Assembly (NCBI GenBank): GCA_024196135.1 | Contig: JAMQCK010000009.1 | Coordinates: 124,001 to 188,000 of the forward strand | DNA from: Pleurotus ostreatus/Saccharomyces cerevisiae fusant | Lineage: Eukaryota; Opisthokonta | Length of the DNA: 64,000 nt | Reading direction: 5' to 3' | In this document: one piece after another, positions 54,020 to 64,000 of the stretch | How positions within the stretch are numbered: position 1 is the stretch's first letter | How the letters are laid out: each line of letters opens with the position of its first letter | Program-made: the position numbers and the translations under genes | The notes under the pieces: generated by a model | The model's input: the letters and a program-made list of their open reading frames with translations, nothing else | What the model was told of the DNA's origin: nothing | Database searches by the model: none

Positions 54020-55711
54020 ATGTCTAAGTCTCGTTCCCAAAGGCCCACGCCCACCAATCTTTCGCCTACCGCGCGCCCTCCTTCACGACAGAATACAGCC
54101 CGAGAACAAACGCCGTCCGCTGCACAACGTAGTGCACCCACAGAACACGCATCCCCCTCCCCCTCCGCCGCACCAGCCGCGCACTCCAGCAGCCCCGCTG
54201 CCCCAACGAACGCCCCTGCCACGTCCCACCGCCCCTCCTCGCCCAGCGGCTCGTCCGGTGGCGCTATGTCACGCCAGCCCCGGGGGAATGCGTCCGAAGG
54301 GGGACAGGACTCGTCCGACTCGCAAGCCGAGATGGCAGACACGGAGCTCGACCCAGAGCGCAGCCAGCCGTCCGGCGCATCCCAGTCCTCCCCCGATGTC
54401 CCTGTGCAGCCCAAGAAGAAGCGCACCAGGACGCTCACCACGCCACATCAGTCCGCGGTGCTGCACGCGTTGCTCGCGCAGGTACGTCCCCCGCACCATT
54501 GCTGCTGCGGCACCGAGCGCTGATGATCCGCTCGCAGTCGCGGTTCCCGACGACGGCAATGCGCGAAGAGGTGGGAAGGTCGATCGGGTTGAGCGCCCGC
54601 AAGGTACAGGTGAGCATGTCCTGATCGCGTATGTGAGCGCGTTTGCTGATCTCGACCCCTCCCCCAAGATTTGGTTCCAAGTAAGTGCTCACATCCTTGC
54701 TTCCTATACCCATTGCTGACATTGCCCTCTGTTCTCCAGAACCAGCGACAGAAGGCTCGGCGTCCGAAAAAGCAGCAACAACAGCAAGAGCAGCAGGCAG
54801 CGGCGGGCGCCTCGGGCTCTGGGTCGCGCGACCAGCCTCCTGGCTTCGAGCCTTTCAGCCAATTGCACGAGCCATACGCGCACCAATACCAGCGCGAACC
54901 TTATGCGACCGGCGGCGTGCAAGGCTTCGACCCACTACGCGAGAGGCCGCGCTACGCGCCTTACCCCGGTGAAGCTCAGGCGGGCCCTAGCTCTTCGTCG
55001 CCACTCGAGTCACCCGTGCAGCGTCTTTCTGGACCAGGGATGCCTGGCCGTATACCCACGATCGACGCTCGCGGCTACCCCTCGCCTGTGCGCGGCGCTG
55101 AGCAGTGGTCCCCTGTGTCTCCTACGACGTCTGCCTGGTCTGTCGGGTCCCGTCGCTCGCGCCGCCATGCGCCATACCCCGACACGGGCTTCCACCGCAC
55201 CCCTAGCCCCGAGACGTCGCGCCTCTCCCAGCGCACACGCCTGCCGTCGCCGCCCAGCGACTATGCTGCACGCACGCTCCCCCCGCTGCCCCCATTGACC
55301 ATGCCGTCCTCACGCCCCGGCGCGCCGTCCAGTAGCTCGCCTACCGGTCCTATACTGGCGCCGCTCAGCCCATACGCTCCGCCTCCGTCGGAACCTGTCT
55401 TCACGTACCATGCCCCTCCGGGCTCAGGCGGCTCCCCCATCGAGCTACCTCCGCCGTTCGCGCTGCAGCCACAGCCGCAGTGGGACGACAGTGCATTCCG
55501 CTCGCCCACGCGCGCTGACTTCCTCATGCCTACCCCCGCGCGCCCTCTGCCAGGCGGTGCGCTTACGTCTCGACGGTCTACGGTAGGCTCGAGCACTGCG
55601 ACGCCCCGCCCGCGCTCGCCCCCGACGAACCCTGGTCGCTACGACCCCGTGCGTGGACTCTTCCTGCCGTATCGGTCGCCCACCCCTGATGATGGCCATG
55701 GGCCTCACTGA
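54020..55711 (+). CDS. Homeodomain transcription factor
   Basis: Four exons (54020-54481, 54538-54609, 54669-54680, 54740-55711) give about 505 residues. After a Ser/Pro-rich start, a homeodomain spans residues of about 131-192: a basic N-terminal arm (KKKRTRTLT), helices 1 and 2, SIGLSARKVQ and the recognition helix IWFQNQRQKARR. There is no three-residue TALE insertion. A Gln run follows, then a long Pro/Ser-rich tail, a usual activation-type region. The third exon is only 12 bases and encodes IWFQ. Mushroom homeodomain proteins of this non-mating-type class regulate fruiting-body development; whether this one does is inference. The ATG at 54020 (MSKSRSQR) was chosen as the first ATG close to the coding-like Ser/Pro sequence; the frame is open upstream. 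Confidence 0.92.
54669..54680 (+). other. 12-base microexon coding IWFQ in the homeodomain
   Basis: The context is cccccaag then ATTTGGTTCCAA then gtaagtgctc. The exon is phase 0 at both ends and carries the invariant Trp and Phe of helix 3. Skipping it would delete four residues from the DNA-reading helix without a frameshift. Confidence 0.92.
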
Positions 55712-56637
55712 ACACTCACGAACAATAATTTCTCTTACGCATCTCACGATCGTTCTATGCACACCGTCATTTCCCGTACGCCGGCTACGACGAACCCTCA
55801 CTGTCTCTTTCCCTTTCCTATTATCTCTCTCTTTCTCTTCGTTCTACTTACCTACCACTACAGCCTGTCACTGGCCAACCTATCCTGTCCTTTTAATTTC
55901 CTACCCGTAATTCCCGTCGCCACACCAGACTATCCACTGCCCAGGGCTTATAATGTGTACTACCTCGTGTAGATCTGTTCTCGTCGCTGTCCCTACCGTC
56001 CGCGCGACCCACATGTATCTCTTTCTGTTGTTGTTTTGATTACCCCCTCTTCTCTAAGTACCTAGTACGATAATCTCCCGCGCGCGCACTAGCCTATGAT
56101 CGTCTAAAGATCCCGCTACCTCTCTCTAATCTCGCATCCCGCGGTGAGCGGAGTTCGAGCGCTGCTCCCTCCCATCACGGCGGTGCGGACCCCTTCTCTT
56201 CAATCTCGAGATCTTATATACCTACCGCTCCTGATCTTCTCTAATTTATCCCACCAGTACTCGTACAACTCCAATCTCTAATACACTGATCTTTTACGCG
56301 TATCGAGCTTCGCCGGAGAGCGTGCCCCATTTCTGCATGTCCGTTGACGAGGGGGTAGCGGGAAAAAGAAGCAAAGGCACGCTATGCATTTGTGGTACTA
56401 CGGATGCCTACTATACGTCACCCTTCAGCGCCGCCAACCTCATTCGTACCTTCGCGCGGGAGCGCAGCTCCGCCTCCATGGCCAGAGATTGCGCGTTATC
56501 CACCGCCGCGGGCTCAGCCTCCCGATGGACCGCATTTCTCTCCTTCATGAGGCGGCGCAGGAGGCGCGCGCGGCTCTCCTCCGCCGCTGCTGAGGTCGAT
56601 TGGGATTCGGTGGCAACTTTATCGAATAAGATGTATG
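55712..56637. other. 3' region of the homeodomain gene and beyond
   Basis: C/T-rich sequence up to about 56300, consistent with a long 3' untranslated region. The 56322-56640 part is GC-richer and open on the plus strand but lies opposite the end of the TOPORS-like gene. No separate gene supported. Confidence 0.6.
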
Positions 56638-59024
56638 TCAGTCAGCCGCGGCCCCAAATACAAGGTTCAACACGCGCGAACCTTCTTGCTCAGCATCGAG
56701 GGGGGCAGGCGATACAAGCGGGGCGGCCCTCGCAGCGTGCCCGTCCTGCTTACGCAAATCACCCGGCGCCCTCCGGACTCGCAATTGTTCAGAAGGGGTC
56801 GACGGCGGCGCACTGTGTTCGCACTCGGGCGTATGAGGTTCTGTAGTCTCCGGCGTACCCGGGCTCTTGTTCGAGGACGCTGAACTCTCGGTCAGGCGGT
56901 CGGACAAGCGCTCGAGAAGGGCGGGACGGTGGGAGCGTGCCACCTTTTTCTCGGGCCCGAAGCTCGTCGAGATAGGATCGGAAAGCCGGGCCAAGAGCGC
57001 AGGGGGCCGCTCTGAAGGAGCTGCGCCTCCCTGCGTGATCACTAGAAGCGCGCGGTGAGTAGAGCGGAGAAATAAAGCATGGAAAAGCGGTGAGCGCAGT
57101 CAACAAACGCACCCTGTTTGCTCGATACGGAAGGCTGGTGGGTCCGTTGTAACTCCGCTCGAGGGGGCCTCGAGCCTGCATTACCCAGGATGTGCGCGTG
57201 TACTGAGTCTCGGAGACTGAATGGACGCGGCGGTTTCTTGCGCCGCTCGCCTTTCTCTTCAGAAATGTTCTCAAAGGGAGTGGAGCTCGCCTTTGTGCCT
57301 TCCTCCACGCCTTCATGAGGAGGCGCTGCCTCAAGAACATTCCCCTCGACCACCTTGACCTCCTGCTCCTCGCTGACGGTATTTCGGCCTGCTGCCGGCG
57401 TTTGGGCGCTCCCAAGGTTCGGGCTGATGCCGACATCATGGCCTCGGGTGTGATGATGGCGCTCTCCCCGCAGAGGCAACTTCCCACGCGCCTTCTCGCT
57501 GAGAATCGTTCCTCTCCCACGCCCGTGTGTATCTGCACCGGCGTCGAGCTCCCTCGTGCTGCGCCGAGCTGTCGATTTGACTTCAGACGGTGATACGCCG
57601 CGCATGGGCGAAGGGGAGAGCGCTGCGCGAGATCGCCGGCCGTGTTCTTCGCCCGGCGAGACTTCGCGGCATCTTCCAGAAGGGGACCAAGAAAGTTCGG
57701 GGGAGTAATATCGCCTTTGGGACGTTCGTCTTCGTTGACGAGCGGTCGGTCGGGACCGGGACCGTGAGCGAGAGCGCGTGCGCCGTTTCGGGGGGCGTGG
57801 CGAGCGAGAACGTGATCTGGGTGATCTCCGCGAGCCTGAGCCTTCCCCGATAGGAGAGACCGACCGAGGAGAGTAATGTGAAGGGCGGCGACGGACTTCG
57901 GGAGTGTATGTGATGCCGGCGTCGTACTAGATGCGCGTATTGAATGAGTAGAGAGCTTGGAAGAGGAGGTATATTTACCTGAACAACGCGGTCATAGACG
58001 AAGAGGTCCTTGTATGGCGAGCGGACAAAGGAGTACACTTCTGGACACGAGTTAGACACCGAAATGCTGCCGGTAATTGTCATAAAATGTATACCATGCG
58101 CGAAGTGCTCGGCATTCGGATGCCTATTGCCTTCGACATACGGCGAATCCATGTCCAGAAATTCGGCGAGTAGCTTGATTGCAGACTCGGCGCGGATGTC
58201 AATAGACTTCATAATGGAGATAATGAAGGTAGTCAAAAACTGAGAGCAGAGTAAATCCCCGAGCGAATGAATGCAGTTGCTTCTACTGACCTCGACATCA
58301 AGGTTCACCCAGACCTGCAGCTCGCGGCGGAGAAATGCAGTGGTGCGGGCGATTAAGTCGTGAGAGCCGGCGAATTGGGCGGGGGTTGGGTATGGGCGGT
58401 ATCGGGTGAAGGAGTTGGACGCTACATGCTTCATTCGGTACTGTCAGCTTTGCGAGGGTAGGTAGAAGCTCAGACGTACTTTCGCGTATAATCCATTCTG
58501 GTAGACCCACCGCCGCTTTCGTATAGACTCGTCCAGTCTATCCGACTCTTCCTGCCGAGCGGCTCTTCTACCCCATTCGCGCTCTACGCGTCTGCGTCTG
58601 ATGGGCGCGGCAGCGGTCGATCGAACGGCCAAAGCTGGCTTGGGGGACGTACGCAGAGGGTTGAGGTAGTGTCTTTGGTAGTCGTAGTTGGAGCGAATGT
58701 TGTGGATGAGATGATCCCCCGTGTTCTGATTGCAGAGGGGACACTTGCGGGATTGCTCTGCAGTGAAGGGGAAACTGTGAGGTAGACGACGTGGCAGTTT
58801 AGGAGGGACGCACCCGTCCATATCAGAAGACACTCAAAGCAGAACTCATGCGAACATGTAGGGATGACGGTGCGGTCTACTAGTTCCTGCAGGCAGATGC
58901 TACAGTTATGGCCGTCATCTTCGAAGTCGAGGTCCTCTTCTGCGTCCTCCAGATCGTCCATAGCCAAATCTTTGTCGTCTGCTCCATTTTCCTGTTTGAT
59001 GGAAACCTCTTCACCGCGAGACAT
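56638..59024 (-). CDS. TOPORS-like RING E3 ubiquitin ligase with Arg/Ser-rich tail
   Basis: Exons in coding order: 59024-58814, 58757-58480, 58440-58291, 58239-58095, 58040-57979, 57926-57113, 57041-56638; about 687 residues. The RING near residues 41-80 reads CSICLQELVDRTVIPTC, HEFCFECLLIW and CPLCN, and is split by an intron. It is followed by the LIHNIRSNYDYQRHYLNPL segment seen after the RING in TOPORS, then a helical region with EHFAHEVYSFVRSPYKDLFVYD, matching the TOPORS motif (EHFxHEFxxFARSPxN). The tail is rich in RS dipeptides (SRSRSRP) and ends in repeats around RPALLxRLSD. TOPORS is a dual ubiquitin and SUMO ligase in nuclear bodies. The start at 59024 (MSRGEEVS) is the first ATG; upstream frame is open only from non-ATG codons. 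Confidence 0.9.
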
Positions 59025-60200
59025 GAGATGGACAGCCAAGCAGACGCTTCCAGGAGTAATCTGTTGCTCGCGGCGTAAGCTAAGCGCTGGCCTCAATTCA
59101 AATTATTCGGTCCGTCTCGAGCGAGGGTAGGGGTTCGAATCCGACACGAAGAGCTTCCCCACATACAGGATACACTTTTCCTTGCAAGTGCGCACCTTTA
59201 ACCTTCAACTGCATTGCTCTCTCTGACTAAGCATACTCTACTACCATCGGAGTACCACCACCAGGGAAAAAAATTAAATCTGGCTTCGGCAGCTACCGAG
59301 GTCATCCGAGAGGCACGTGCAGTCCGATCAAAAGTGATCGAATGTTGGAATTCACCGGATTGCCACGGATTGCTACGGAACCCAAGCGATTTGATTCCGT
59401 GGCAATCCCAACTATCCCTTCCTCCTCCTCCCCTTCCCAGTAAAATTATTCTCGTGCCGAAAGCTGGACGAGGTGGAAGGGGTGTTGCTCGACATCAGTC
59501 TTTATCAAGACCGGCGCGGCCACCAGGCGTCAAGATAGAAGGGACATGTTTTGCATGCGGTGAAGGACACGCAGGATGCCTAACGCCCTCGTCTGGGGGA
59601 CTCCCTCAACCTCAGTCCGTGGAAGACGGGCTTTCCGAAGTTGAAATAGCGCAAGCGGATGTCTCGCGTGGAACATGGCTAGCAATGGAATGACGCTGGA
59701 CAATTAGAGTATTCACTCCTTGTTCTCCTCCCTCCATAAACGTTTGAGAGCGTTATGGGACATCGCAGAAGCCTCGAAACATCCCTCATTGCGACCTGTT
59801 CGTCGGGGAGACAAAATCAATCCGGACTCGAGAGCGAGCTCGTGGTAGCTGACTCAGCGAAGATCAGCCTCCGATTGATGCACGTCTGTATCCTGCCGTC
59901 GTGTAGGCGCCCGTTTTCCGCCTTTCCTTTGCAAAAACGACCACAGAGGACACGACGCCGACGCGTGTTCGACGTGTCCCAGTAGAGCTCGTGAATCTCG
60001 CTCAGACCGCACGCGTCGCGCCCCCTCGACCGCCGAACGCTTGCCTCCCACGGCGACGGATCTCCTTCAGCCAGTTTCCCTCGTTTTCAGCGCGTTCCCT
60101 GCAAGGTTAACTTCTGGGAAGCCTATCTTGCGGCAATAGCACGGCAGATAACGCGTCAACAAGCAGTACTGGCACCCGCGGACGATCTGATCACTTTAAA
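59025..60200. other. Intergenic, with inverted repeat; no gene seen
   Basis: A plus-strand frame at 59214-59693 (about 160 codons) has one CxxC pair but no complete zinc motif or splice support. An inverted repeat lies within it. The word ggttcgaatcc near 59133 resembles a Pol III B box but no tRNA can be folded around it. Confidence 0.55.
59357..59408. repeat. 13-bp perfect inverted repeat
   Basis: The arms are ggattgccacgga (59357-59369) and tccgtggcaatcc (59396-59408) with 26 bases between. A degenerate direct copy (attgctacgga) follows the left arm. It may be the remains of a short mobile element. Confidence 0.8.
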
Positions 60201-62714
60201 ATGCTCAAGGCGACGGGACCCGCACTATTCCTCGGCATAGAGCTCGCGGTGGACCAGATACGGGCGACCATTGTGGACGAGAGCCTCGAACTCGTGGGTG
60301 TAGAGTCCGTAGACTTTGACACGGAGCTTCCAGAGTACCAGTGCGTGCACCCGTACCTCCCCACGACGCCAGCTAACCACGAGCTCCCTCGCCCGCGCAC
60401 AGAACACAAGGCGGCATCTTCACTACGCCCGGAAATGCGTACACCACCCCAGTCGAGATGTGGATCAAGGGCCTTGGTACGTCCCGTCGCCGTCGTCCCT
60501 AGCGGAACCAAATTTTCGTGCATCCATGATCTCGCTGATCCACGCGCGACAGACACCCTCCTGCAAAAGTTGCACCGCGCGTACGATCTCGGGCGAATAA
60601 AATGCATCGGTGGCGCCGCCCAGCACGCCATCGTCTGGTGGAAGTCGACCACGATACCCTCCCTTTCCTCCCTCGACCCGCACGTCCCCCTACACGTCCA
60701 CTTCCCCGCGCCATCCTTTTCTCTTCCCAACACGCCTGTCGCGCAGGACACGTCCTCTCACGAGCATGCTGTTGACCTGGAGGAGATGGCTGGTGGCCCG
60801 GACAATCTCGCGCGGAGGGTTGGAACCTGCGGAAACGACTCGCTAGTCGCTGCGCAGCTTCTACGCGTGCGTCAGACGTGGCCACAGGATGTATGGGCTC
60901 GCACGGGCCGCCTACAGCTAGCTAGCGCCTTTTTGGCAAGCCTGATCTGTGGCAAGTGGGTACCGATGGGCGAGGCGGACGCATGCGCTACTGGCATATG
61001 GGTGCATAGCGCCAATCCCTCTGCGAATGGTCAGGGCCATTGGGACGAGGGAATTCTCGACTTCGTCGGAGGTAGCCGTGAAGAAGGACGGAGAGTACGA
61101 GGTTGGTTAGGCGACGTCGACGTCACGGGAGGTGGCCGGCGCGTCAGCAATGTCTCGAGATACCTTGTCGATCGGTACGGATTCGATCCAGGTGTGTGTT
61201 ATCCCTACTGTCTATCGTCCGCATGCTCACATCACTCCGCAGAAACGACTGTTACGCCATTTATGCCCGATTATCTCTCCACATACCTATCGCTCTGTCC
61301 CTCACCAACTGACGCCGTCCTGTCATTCGGCCCCATGGATCATTTACTCACACCTGCACAACATTACAACCCCACATGTCTTTACAACCTCTTCCCACAC
61401 CCTGCTCAGGATCCAGGCGAGAAGAGGCGATACATCGCGGTCCTGAGCAGCCGCAACGGCGATGTTCCTCGCGCCCTCGTGCGCGACATGTACACCAAGA
61501 GCTGGAGTGCATTTGACAGGCTTGCTGCCATCGTCCCTCCTGGAGGGTCTATTGGGTGTGTCTGGAGTATTGTCTGTCTAGTCACATAACTGACTTATAA
61601 CGACAGCCTGGACGACAAGCTCTTCAGCTTCTGGAACCTCTCTTACGACAGTCACCCATTCCAGAAGGTCAAGGGCATCTACCGATTCGAGCACGGCATC
61701 AAAGTAACGGAGTTTCGCGACCTGCGCGCTAACCCGCGCTGTTTGATAGAAAGCCAGGTCATGTCCTTCCGCGTTCGCTGGGCCAAGATGCTTGCCACCG
61801 GTGTTCTGGGCAACCGCAAGTCCAACACCGCTACCCCCACTCCCACCCCACCACCGACGAACTCGCGACCGATTTCCTCGTCTCTCGGCGTGACCTTCGA
61901 CCCTTACGACCACAGCACGCTGCCGGCGCGTATTTTGTGTACGGGCGCGGCGGCTAACTTCCCAAGTATCTCGAACCTCGTCGGCGATGTCTTCAACGCG
62001 TCGATATTCATCCCGACCACTCAGGTCGACTCAGCGCAGGTCGCGCCGCACCGCAACTCACCAGCGCAGGGATACCCAAGCCGCGCAACGATTGGTGCCG
62101 CGTATGTCGCCCGTTGGGTCTGGGGCAAGCAGTCACAGTGGGCTCTCGGTGCCAGCGGTGGTTTGGCGTACGAGGACGAGATCCGCCGACTGTTGGGCAA
62201 GCGCTGGGTCGTCAGCGGGCAGACGCCTCTGAAGACCAACATTGGCGGCCTTCCCGCCAAAGCGCTCAGCAGCGGCAGCGGCAGCGGCGCGAGCACGCCC
62301 TTCGGCGCCCCTCGCGGCATCGGGAACACCGTGTTCCGGGAGGAAGAGGAGGACGAGGTGCTGGATGTCGACGGGCAGCCGAAGAGCCCGGGTACGCCGT
62401 TCACGCTGAGCGTGCCGAATCTGTTCCCGCGATTGCGCACACAGACGGGGTCGACCGCGGACACCGTGACGAGCGGGAGCTCAGGACCGACTGCCTCGAC
62501 CGCCTTCACGACCCCGGACTTGAGCGTGGGCGGCGCGAGTGGCACGGGCCCGACGCCGCTGACGCCGGTCACGGCGATGCCGACGGCGGACGGCGAGCAG
62601 CAAGTTGGCCTGGCGAAGGTCGCGGAGCCGGACGTGGACGCGTTCATGTCATACGCAGCGCTCGTGCCCGAGTTCTGCCGCCTGGAGGGGCTGCTGGTGA
62701 AGGCGGTCGCGTAA
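60201..62714 (+). CDS. Xylulokinase (FGGY kinase) with a long disordered insertion
   Basis: Five exons (60201-60340, 60403-60476, 60553-61191, 61243-61555, 61607-62714) give about 757 residues. Landmarks are FLGIELAVDQIRATIVD at the N terminus, TQGGIFTTP, TPVEMWIKGLDTLLQKL, IGGAAQHAIVWWKS and CGNDSLVAAQLL. The ATP-binding half has GASGGLAYEDEI and the C-terminal helix EFCRLEGLLVKAVA. It phosphorylates D-xylulose to xylulose-5-phosphate, feeding pentoses into the pentose phosphate pathway, in the cytosol. Acceptor 60552 was chosen because it restores GLDTLLQKL. It is longer than usual (fungal enzymes are about 570-620 residues) because of a roughly 110-residue Gly/Ser/Thr/Glu insertion near residues 610-725 and a Pro/Thr stretch near 450. 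Intron 61192-61242 is 51 bases and stop-free. Confidence 0.93.
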
Positions 62715-63493
62715 TGAGACGAAACCTGGATCATTGTTCATAATAATGCTACTAACGACGTCGAAGAAGGGGGTGATATATGTGTGTAAGTACTGCGACG
62801 ATCTCGTGGGCGATGCGGAGGCTACTGGTACATAGCATTGCTTTCTTCGTGGCATTTGTTTTCTCTCCTTCTGCATATGCATCCTTTGTTCCTTCGGCAT
62901 CTACCCGTCTCTTCACGGCATCTACTCGTGCCTTCGAGCATCTATGTGCCCCCTTGGCATCTACATATTCTCTCATTCGGCATTTGTGCTTCCTTCTCGT
63001 ATCTCTCCTCTCCCTGTCTCCGCACGCATATAGTACGCATAAAGTTTGTCATTCGACGTCGGGCTCGGTCACTGCCAGGTCTGTCTGTTGTTGTTTTGAA
63101 TACAGTAACGAGCACGATAGCTACAGTAGGGAGCGCGATACCTAAGTACAATAACGAGCGCAATAGCTGCAAGTGTGGGTTGCCAATGTTCTGGACGAAA
63201 GTAGAATATATACCGCGCCAGCGTGTCTTGACCGTCGCCTTCTATCGTTCACCTTCGCAAGATACAAGACGGTATGTTTGCACGAAGATGACCCCTACTA
63301 TATCTTGTTGGAACTCGAGATCGCAAAAGGACCTCAACGCTCTGTGCTTCGTTCGACTAGGAGATAAATATATTGTTCGCGTAGAGAAGATAGCAAGAAG
63401 TACAATGCAAAGCATGGTCCATTGGAGCGTAGCACGACAAGATGATACAGATGGATACTTACATTGTGGGTCAAGAAATGGCTGGCAGGACTA
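62715..63493. other. Convergent intergenic region with degenerate repeats
   Basis: From about 62850 to 63000 the word ggcatct(a/t) recurs roughly every 20-25 bases in a C/T-rich background. A 21-bp tandem repeat follows (separate entry). No gene supported. Confidence 0.65.
63101..63167. repeat. 21-bp tandem repeat, three degenerate units
   Basis: Units are at 63101-63121, 63122-63142 and, after four extra bases, 63147-63167, with consensus tacagtaacgagcgcgatagc. Confidence 0.85.
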
Positions 63494-64000
63494 TCATACG
63501 CGAGCACCCTCTGGCAGGCGATAGTACAAGGGCTACAAAGTGCATCAGTATTTCCTCAGCGCTGCGAGCTCCGCCAACTCACCGTATCGAAGACATGGTA
63601 GAAGTGCTTGTTCTTGCCGCCTTCGTGCTTGTTGCCGTAGTACTCGTCCGGGAACCACTACACGTCGGTCGGTCAGCAAGGGACAAAATGGGGTACTAAA
63701 GTCAAGAAGACATACGTGCTCCACCGGCAAGTCCTCCCTATACGAACGAAGGTACCGGTCCTCGAATGACAGGTCACCCGTCGTCTCGCCGTGCTTGGGC
63801 ACCACGAACTGGCCGATTTGCATCTCTGTGTCCGTGACGACGCCGCGGGATACGCGGGCGTACGCGGTGCGGTAGAGGCCGCGGTAGAGTATGTACTCGC
63901 ACCTGGCACGCATGTAGCCTCAATATGCGCACAGGTGAAAGAAGCGAAGACTCACCATCTATCCTTATCTTCCTCGTCAATATCATACATCTGCCCATCC
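63494..64000 (-). CDS. C-terminal end of an unrecognised conserved-type protein (truncated by window)
   Basis: Exons in coding order from the right edge: 64000-63956 (continues beyond the window), 63902-63716, 63657-63583, 63532-63494. The visible 115 or so residues read smoothly across three introns: [45 protein letters not shown], then [19 protein letters not shown] and a stop after LPEGARV. The piece is Tyr-, Trp- and charge-rich, without membrane segments. I do not recognise the family. Its first exons and start lie outside the window. Confidence 0.78.

Noticed and set aside
59060..59160. Possible tRNA around ggttcgaatcc
   Set aside because: The B-box word is present but neither strand gives a T-stem or an acceptor stem, and no A box lies at the right distance.
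59214..59693. 160-codon frame with CFACGEGHAGC
   Set aside because: The spacing does not match a CCHC zinc knuckle (CX2CX4HX4C); the frame contains an inverted repeat and lacks other support.
60503..60552. Earlier acceptor at 60502 in the xylulokinase gene
   Set aside because: It yields a frame that leaves the family sequence; the acceptor at 60552 restores GLDTLLQKLHRAYD.

Overview
This window looks like nuclear DNA from a filamentous basidiomycete, most likely an Agaricomycete. Genes are packed on both strands and broken by many introns of about 45-60 bases with GT..AG ends and CTNAC-like branch points. The third codon position is GC-rich. The gene set (PRM10/ThrE transporter, several ricin-B-type lectins, multiplied F-box genes, a PARP-E2 fusion, fungal xylulokinase) fits that group. 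Gene models were assembled by hand from splice-site phase and protein-family continuity, and all exon boundaries given are predictions. No tRNA, rRNA, CRISPR array or complete transposon was seen.

Layout. 0-7 kb: a non-coding left end with a strong hairpin, a small repeat-rich nuclear-type protein (1.7-2.8 kb), minisatellites, and a Ser/Arg-rich membrane protein (4.5-6.9 kb). 7.7-13.3 kb: a complete IRE1 unfolded-protein-response sensor (kinase plus RNase) followed by a TatD-type hydrolase. 13.5-19.3 kb: three F-box genes, two of them convergent paralogues. 20.9-24.6 kb: a PRM10/ThrE-like transporter. 26-31 kb: a secreted ricin-B lectin, the U5 snRNP protein Dib1 and a disordered protein with a C-terminal lectin-like domain. 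31.6-33.9 kb: an F-box gene that is the inverted paralogue of the one at 17-19 kb. 34-36.8 kb: a bromodomain protein. 37-38 kb: a CFEM-like GPI-type surface protein. 39-43.3 kb: a PPIH-type cyclophilin divergent from a cyclin with a KEN box. 43.7-48 kb: a 14-exon PARP-ubiquitin-conjugating-enzyme fusion. 48.3-48.9 kb: a lectin with no signal peptide. 50-52 kb: a single-pass membrane protein. 54-55.7 kb: a homeodomain regulator. 56.6-59 kb: a TOPORS-like RING ligase. 60.2-62.7 kb: a xylulokinase with a long disordered insertion. A truncated unknown gene runs off the right edge.

How the genes relate. Most are independent housekeeping or regulatory genes. Three themes recur. (1) Ubiquitin/ADP-ribose signalling: four F-box proteins, a TOPORS-type E3, an ART-E2 fusion and a KEN-box cyclin. 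(2) Local duplication: two F-box pairs, and beta-trefoil lectin genes of which two share intron phases and a core promoter. (3) Unusual splicing: a 3-base exon in the cyclophilin gene, a GC-AG intron in DIB1 and a 12-base exon inside the homeodomain recognition helix. Two of these three lie in genes for proteins of the splicing machinery itself. I see no wholly new multi-gene system. The strongest candidates for unstudied biology are the PARP-E2 fusion, the disordered-lectin fusion and the microexons.
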